DNA of 10,203 bases, taken from assembly GCA_002305235.1 (NCBI GenBank), contig DBQL01000128.1, positions 306-10,508 on the forward strand. Direction: 5' to 3'. The stretch comes from Prevotella sp. UBA1395. Its GTDB lineage: Bacteria > Bacteroidota > Bacteroidia > Bacteroidales > Bacteroidaceae. The translations under genes and the position numbers were made by a program. Below are positions 6,299 through 10,203 of this stretch, piece after piece. Each line of letters opens with the position of its first letter. Position 1 is the stretch's first letter. Under the pieces are notes generated by a model, which had not been told where the DNA came from, did no database searches, and worked only from the letters and a program-made list of their open reading frames with translations.

Positions 6299-8842
6299 TT
6301 ATTTTTGATACAATGCGGTATTGATCCGCAGGATGAGGTCTTCGTAGTGCATCCGTGCCACCAATGTGCCGGTGGAGAGTTTCGGTTTCAACATTCTTAC
6401 GATGCGCAACATCTCGCCTCGCTTAAGGCTCAAGGCATCACTGTTTCTACTGATTTGACCGCTGGTCATCAGCACCGTGCGTTGCCCGCTCGATAGCGCG
6501 TCTTGGTCGAGGTTCTTGTTGATTTTCAAGCCCTCGCCGGCGTTGGCGGCAGTGATCAGTGCATCGACAAAGCTCTTTTGAAGGCTTCGCTCCATCACGT
6601 CGGGACTCTTTCCCGAGAGCGTCGGTCTGAAGATGTGGCGATGGAGCATGTCCATCAGTTCCACGGCCGTGAAGGCGCGGGTGCCGTTTTGCATCTCGTT
6701 CTCGTACATCCGGATGAGGCGTGCGTTGTCCAGCAGGTCCCAGAGGATATAGTTTTGCTCGTTTCTCAGTACGTAAGCCGCCTCTTGTTCCTCCACCCCT
6801 TTGGGTGTGGAGCGCTGGATAAAGGTCTGGCGTGACAGGTCGTTGTCAAAGAGCCAGCGGGGAAAAGAGAGTGCCTCGTCGAGCAGGAACTGCAATGCTC
6901 GGCGCTGCTTGTCTTTCTCCACGAAGGTGTATGCGGGTTTCGGGCGGTCTATTGTGGGTCGCTCAAGGTACATGCCTCCGATGTTGGCCATGACATGATA
7001 CATATAAAGGTCCCATTGAGAGATGATGGCTGCATAGAATTTGGAGGCTTCATCGTAGGTCTGTCCGGGTTCGCCGGTAGTTGTCCAGCTCATCACATTA
7101 GGGATGATTCGCTTGAGATTGGCAATGCCGTATGTCGCCGACTTCATGGCATCGTCGCCCAAATCCTCGCTCAAGGCACGCGGGTCGATGGCCGATCGTT
7201 TCGACTGCGCCTCGCTATAACGGTACACCCGGTCGGTATGGGCATTGAGAAAGTCGTTTAGCCGGGCCTTTTCGTCGGTTCCGGCAGGATACCATCGGTA
7301 TCCCCATTCTATGGCCATGAGGTCGTACGGCCCGATGTTCGGGCTCATCACTCGCACTCCGTCTCCGGGCTGCGCCACGTAGTTGAACCGGGCATAGTCC
7401 ATGATCGATGCTGAGGTGCCTCCCATGCGGTCGGTGAACGAGCGTGAACGGAGCGAGTCGGTGGGGTAGGCGGCCGACGCCATCATGTTGTGTCGCAGTC
7501 CGAGCGAGTGCCCCACCTCGTGGCAAGCCACAAAGCGGGCAGCGTCACCAATGAGTTCTTGCGGCAGTTGGAGCGTCCGGGCACGCGGGTCTGCGGTAGA
7601 GGTTTGTACCATAATCCACTCGCGAATGAGCGACTGCACGTTGTGCCACCATATTATATCAGCCTCAAGGATCTCGCCGGTACGTGGGTCGAGCACCGAG
7701 GGTCCCATCGCGTTGGCTTTCTCCGAGGCATCGTAGGTGAGCACAGAATATTGCGGGTCGTTGCCGTCGTGGTCGAGACTGTCGGAGTAGTCGAGCACCC
7801 TCACGGCATTTTTGAATCCCGCTTTCTCGAAGGCCACGTTCCAATCGGTGATACCTTTCTTGATATATGGGCGCAGATGGGCGGGCATGGCTTGGTCCAC
7901 GTAGAACACGATGGGCTTCACCGGTTCGGTCAGTTCGCCACGCATATAGGCGGCGGTGTCGCTCGGTACGAGTCTCCAGCGAGTGATATAGTTGGTGTTT
8001 CTCACCGCCTGCTGATGGTCGTCAAACTGTGTGCGCTTCGTCGTGAAGTACCCCACTCGCCAGTCTTCCTCGCGTCTCGCCATCTCCTGCTCGGGCAGAA
8101 GCGTGATGGCCGATGACACCACCACGGTGACATTGGTCTTCGATTGTCCCTCATGCACCACGGAAGTCAGTTCCGATGTAGCGATGACACTGTTGTCAAA
8201 CGCCTTCACAGAGATAATCCTCGAGAGGTCGTCAGATGGTGAAGTGCCGATGTTGATTTGGTTGAACACGTCGTTGAGCACGTTATTCTTCCCGTTGAAT
8301 AGATCGTTGACCTTGAAGATGACAGTCGAGGAGTCTTTGGGAGTCTGCTCCACTTTGAGTGTTGCGATGATGGGGTCGATGTAATTGTCGGCCACCGACC
8401 GGTGCACGGCCGACTCTTTCGGCGATTCGGGTGTGAGCCGTTGCTGCCTGATGATGATGCGTTTGGCCGGCTTGTCCCATTCAAACCTGATGACCTGATT
8501 CTCGTAATTGATTCCCCGGTTCACCCCTGCCTCGTTGAGTTCCTGCGGCACACGCTGCAGTTTGTTGCTTACAAGAAACTGCCGTCCGAGCTGTTTCACG
8601 GGCATTTCGAGATAAAACGTATCACCTTTGGCAATCACGTTCATCAGTCCCGACATGGTCACCGAGTCGCGGCCGGTGAGTCGGTGATAGGCCGATACGG
8701 TGGGTTGCGGCTTGGTTTTCTTTTTTTTGAAGATGCTGTTGGCATACAGGTTGGCTGTGCCGATGGTGGCACATAGCATCGATGCGATGGCGAAAGCCTT
8801 GAGAATACGTTGTCTTATGATGATGTTTTGAATCAAGTTCAT
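6299..8842 (-). CDS. Secreted zinc-dependent metalloprotease, DUF5118-DUF5117-DUF4953 type
   Basis: With the ATG at 8842 the product is 847 residues. The N-terminus has a basic patch and a hydrophobic segment (about residues 11-32) resembling a Sec signal peptide, ending near 'NLYANS'. No proper lipobox is seen (SMLC lacks a small residue before Cys). The next region, about residues 50-300, matches the DUF5118/DUF5117 architecture ('MSGLMNVIAKGDTFYLEMP', 'YIDPI'). The catalytic region holds the metzincin zinc motif HEVGHSLGLRH, with His441, Glu442, His445 and His451, and a Met-turn SIMDY at 479-483. The DUF4953-type C-terminal region follows. All zinc ligands and the catalytic Glu are present, so it should be active; its substrate is unknown. 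An in-frame TTG at 8911 would add 23 residues, but it overlaps the likely -7 promoter box and would spoil the signal peptide, so the ATG is preferred. It is the first gene of the cluster, 38 bases before SusC, and may process peptide ligands for the transporter. Confidence 0.92.
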   Translation of the reverse strand: MNLIQNIIIRQRILKAFAIASMLCATIGTANLYANSIFKKKKTKPQPTVSAYHRLTGRDSVTMSGLMNVIAKGDTFYLEMPVKQLGRQFLVSNKLQRVPQELNEAGVNRGINYENQVIRFEWDKPAKRIIIRQQRLTPESPKESAVHRSVADNYIDPIIATLKVEQTPKDSSTVIFKVNDLFNGKNNVLNDVFNQINIGTSPSDDLSRIISVKAFDNSVIATSELTSVVHEGQSKTNVTVVVSSAITLLPEQEMARREEDWRVGYFTTKRTQFDDHQQAVRNTNYITRWRLVPSDTAAYMRGELTEPVKPIVFYVDQAMPAHLRPYIKKGITDWNVAFEKAGFKNAVRVLDYSDSLDHDGNDPQYSVLTYDASEKANAMGPSVLDPRTGEILEADIIWWHNVQSLIREWIMVQTSTADPRARTLQLPQELIGDAARFVACHEVGHSLGLRHNMMASAAYPTDSLRSRSFTDRMGGTSASIMDYARFNYVAQPGDGVRVMSPNIGPYDLMAIEWGYRWYPAGTDEKARLNDFLNAHTDRVYRYSEAQSKRSAIDPRALSEDLGDDAMKSATYGIANLKRIIPNVMSWTTTGEPGQTYDEASKFYAAIISQWDLYMYHVMANIGGMYLERPTIDRPKPAYTFVEKDKQRRALQFLLDEALSFPRWLFDNDLSRQTFIQRSTPKGVEEQEAAYVLRNEQNYILWDLLDNARLIRMYENEMQNGTRAFTAVELMDMLHRHIFRPTLSGKSPDVMERSLQKSFVDALITAANAGEGLKINKNLDQDALSSGQRTVLMTSGQISRNSDALSLKRGEMLRIVRMLKPKLSTGTLVARMHYEDLILRINTALYQK

Positions 8843-8908
8843 TCTTATTATATATATAATGTCTAGATTGGTTATCGTGAATCTTTGAGAACGCCTGTTT
8901 TCTTTGCG

Positions 8909-8932
8909 CAAATTTAATGAATATTTTTCAAA
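8909..8932 (-). promoter_or_regulatory. Probable Bacteroidetes sigma-ABfr-type promoter of the protease-SusCD operon
   Basis: On the minus strand, TAAATTTG (8916-8909) matches the TAnnTTTG consensus of the Bacteroidetes -7 box exactly. A TTTG (8932-8929) sits upstream, but only 12 bases separate the two, shorter than the usual spacing of roughly 19, so the -33 half is weak or absent. Transcription starting just downstream would give a leader of about 60 bases before the ATG at 8842. A perfect 10-base palindrome, TTTGCGCAAA (8903-8912), overlaps the -7 box and could be an operator or chance. Confidence 0.55.
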
Positions 8933-9073
8933 AAGACTACTATTTCCCTGTTAAATCACCCCGTCTCGGGTGTCATGTCGTTGCCTTTCGCTCGTCATCA
9001 CCCCTTTACGCCATACCACCCGCCCCACTGCCTTGCCGCCCGCCGTTGCGGTCGTCGGGGTGTGACAAAAGAA
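8933..9073. other. Spacer between the rpsA terminator and the operon promoter
   Basis: The rpsA and protease genes are separated by 300 bases (8843-9142). Apart from the terminator and promoter listed separately, this part has no convincing gene. The minus strand of 9016-9045 is unusually G-rich, with closely spaced runs of two to four G, while the flank towards the promoter is AT-rich. A small inverted repeat CACCC/GGGTG (8957-8961 and 8968-8972) is present but short. No tRNA or recognisable riboswitch was seen. Confidence 0.4.
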
Positions 9074-9119
9074 ATTCCCCTCGGAATCAGACGTGTCGCG
9101 GTCCGATCCCAAGGGGAAT
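9064..9119 (-). terminator. Rho-independent terminator of rpsA
   Basis: On the minus strand, bases 9119-9101 pair with 9092-9074 over 19 positions, 16 Watson-Crick and 3 G-U wobbles, closing an 8-base loop (9100-9093). The base of the stem is ATTCCCC with GGGGAAT. A U-rich tract (TTTCTTTTGT) follows at once. The hairpin begins 23 bases after the rpsA stop codon. The reverse direction lacks a T run, so it acts for the minus strand and separates rpsA from the downstream operon. Confidence 0.9.
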
Positions 9120-9142
9120 CTATGATGATAAATGTTCAGACT

Positions 9143-10203
9143 TTATTTGTTCTTGTCCAAATCAGCCTTCAGCTTGGCCAGCACGTCAAGGTCGCCGAGC
9201 GAAGTACCTGCGGCCACATTGTTGATGACCGGAGTGTCGTTCTGCTTGCGGTTCGATGCGGCGTGATGACGCGGTTTAGCCTCTTCCTTGTCCTCCTCGA
9301 ATGTGCGTGAGTGAGACAGGATGATGCGGCGAGACTCCTTGTTGAACTCGATCACCTTGAAGGGAAGCTCCTCGCCCAACTTAGACTGGCTGTTGTCTTC
9401 CTTGATCAGATGCTTGGGTGTGGCAAAGCCTTCGCCACCCTCGTTCAATGTGATAACAGCACCCTTGTCCATGATCTCGGTGATCTTGCCCTCATGCACG
9501 CTACCCGGAGTGTACAGCGTCTCGTAGGTATCCCAAGGATTCTCCTCGAGCTGCTTGTGTCCGAGGCTCAGACGGCGGTTCTCCTTGTCGATCTCGAGCA
9601 CCACCACTTCGATGTTCGAGCCAACGCTTGTGAAGTCTGAAGGATGTTTCACCTTCTTGGTCCACGACAGGTCTGAGATGTGAATCAGGCCGTCAACACC
9701 CTCTTCCAACTCAACGAAGATACCGAAGTTGGTGAAGTTGCGCACCTTGGCGGTGTGCTTGCTGCCCACGGGATATTTGGTTTCGATGGTCTCCCAAGGA
9801 TCGTCCTTGAGCTGCTTGATACCGAGAGACATCTTGCGCTCCTGACGGTCGAGGGTCAGGATCACAGCCTCGATCTCATCGCCAACGTGCAGGAACTCCT
9901 GTGCCGAGCGCAGGTGCTGGCTCCATGACATCTCGCTCACGTGGATCAGACCCTCTACACCGGGCTGAATCTCCACGAATGCGCCGTAGTCGGCAATGAC
10001 AACCACCTTGCCCTTGATGTGGTCACCCACCTTCAAGTCGGCGTCGAGGGCATCCCAAGGATGCGGGGTGAGCTGCTTCAGACCGAGCGCGATACGCTTC
10101 TTGTCCTCGTCGAAGTCGAGGATCACCACCTGAATCTTCTGGTCGAGAGCCACCACTTCGTGCGGATCGCTCACACGGCCCCAAGACAGGTCGGTAATAT
10201 GGA
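9143..10203 (-). CDS. rpsA: 30S ribosomal protein S1, C-terminal part (5' end outside window)
   Basis: The frame is open to the window edge, and 352 residues are visible before the TAA at 9145-9143. The first whole codons read HITDLSWGR, the middle of an S1 RNA-binding repeat, so the GTG at 10174 is an internal valine codon and not a start. After the rest of that repeat come three more: about 10036-9809 (GLIHVSEMSW), 9775-9548 (GLIHISDLSW) and a divergent last one at 9514-9305 (GFATPKHLIKED). Linkers of the type KQL...PWD join them, and a charged tail of about 50 residues ends in LKADLDKNK. Bacteroidetes S1 proteins usually have about 590-600 residues with six repeats, so more than half is seen here. 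S1 binds mRNA on the small subunit and helps initiation, which matters in a lineage with weak Shine-Dalgarno use. A strong terminator follows, so it is transcribed separately from the operon below. Confidence 0.97.
   Translation of the reverse strand, partial: HITDLSWGRVSDPHEVVALDQKIQVVILDFDEDKKRIALGLKQLTPHPWDALDADLKVGDHIKGKVVVIADYGAFVEIQPGVEGLIHVSEMSWSQHLRSAQEFLHVGDEIEAVILTLDRQERKMSLGIKQLKDDPWETIETKYPVGSKHTAKVRNFTNFGIFVELEEGVDGLIHISDLSWTKKVKHPSDFTSVGSNIEVVVLEIDKENRRLSLGHKQLEENPWDTYETLYTPGSVHEGKITEIMDKGAVITLNEGGEGFATPKHLIKEDNSQSKLGEELPFKVIEFNKESRRIILSHSRTFEEDKEEAKPRHHAASNRKQNDTPVINNVAAGTSLGDLDVLAKLKADLDKNK

Noticed and set aside
7490..8116. Plus-strand open frame opposite the metalloprotease catalytic region
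   Set aside because: It is antisense to the HExxHxxGxxH region, which is clearly under coding constraint; no support was seen for a second gene.
8957..8972. CACCC/GGGTG hairpin as a second terminator or attenuator
   Set aside because: The stem has only 5 pairs, no U run follows, and it sits upstream of the operon promoter, beyond an already strong rpsA terminator.
9531..10060. The recurring 'tcccaaggat' words spaced about 260 bases apart, as a DNA repeat or CRISPR-like array
   Set aside because: They encode the conserved Pro-Trp-Asp/Glu linkers between S1 repeats of rpsA, so they reflect protein domain repetition.

Overview
The window looks like chromosome from a Bacteroidetes bacterium, order Bacteroidales. 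The evidence is a SusC/SusD pair with textbook family motifs, a Bacteroidetes-type ribosomal protein S1, a -7 box of the form TAnnTTTG, and no strong Shine-Dalgarno sequences. Coding DNA is GC-rich and the gene-proximal spacers are AT-rich. A Prevotella-like genus is plausible, but the sequence alone does not settle it. Every supported gene lies on the minus strand, so transcription runs from high to low coordinates.

Layout in transcription order. (1) The 3' part of rpsA (10203 down to 9143) encodes about the last three and a half S1 repeats and the C-terminal tail of ribosomal protein S1. It is followed by a strong rho-independent terminator (stem-loop 9119-9074, then a U-rich tract). (2) A spacer of about 150 bases carries a G-rich block and then a Bacteroidetes-type promoter (-7 box 8916-8909). 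(3) A four-gene cluster follows: a secreted DUF5118/DUF5117/DUF4953 zinc metalloprotease (8842-6299), a SusC/RagA TonB-dependent transporter (6260-3006), a SusD/RagB lipoprotein (2982-1582), and a secreted protein with beta-propeller-like repeats (1514 down past base 1, incomplete). The gaps between them are 38, 23 and 67 bases, and no convincing terminator or promoter was seen between them, so they probably form one operon.

How the genes may work together (inference): SusC and SusD form an outer-membrane pair in which the SusD lid captures a ligand and the SusC barrel imports it using TonB energy. No glycoside hydrolase, polysaccharide lyase or SusE/F-like protein is visible. The enzyme partner is a metzincin-type protease, so the cargo may be peptides or a protein-derived ligand, by analogy with the oligopeptide importer RagAB of Porphyromonas gingivalis, rather than a glycan. 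The propeller protein could be a surface binding partner. SusC has no STN signalling domain and no regulator gene is in view, so control must come from the promoter, from post-transcriptional effects, or from elsewhere.

No tRNA, rRNA, CRISPR array, insertion sequence or phage feature was seen. The many plus-strand open frames are antisense shadows of the GC-rich genes.
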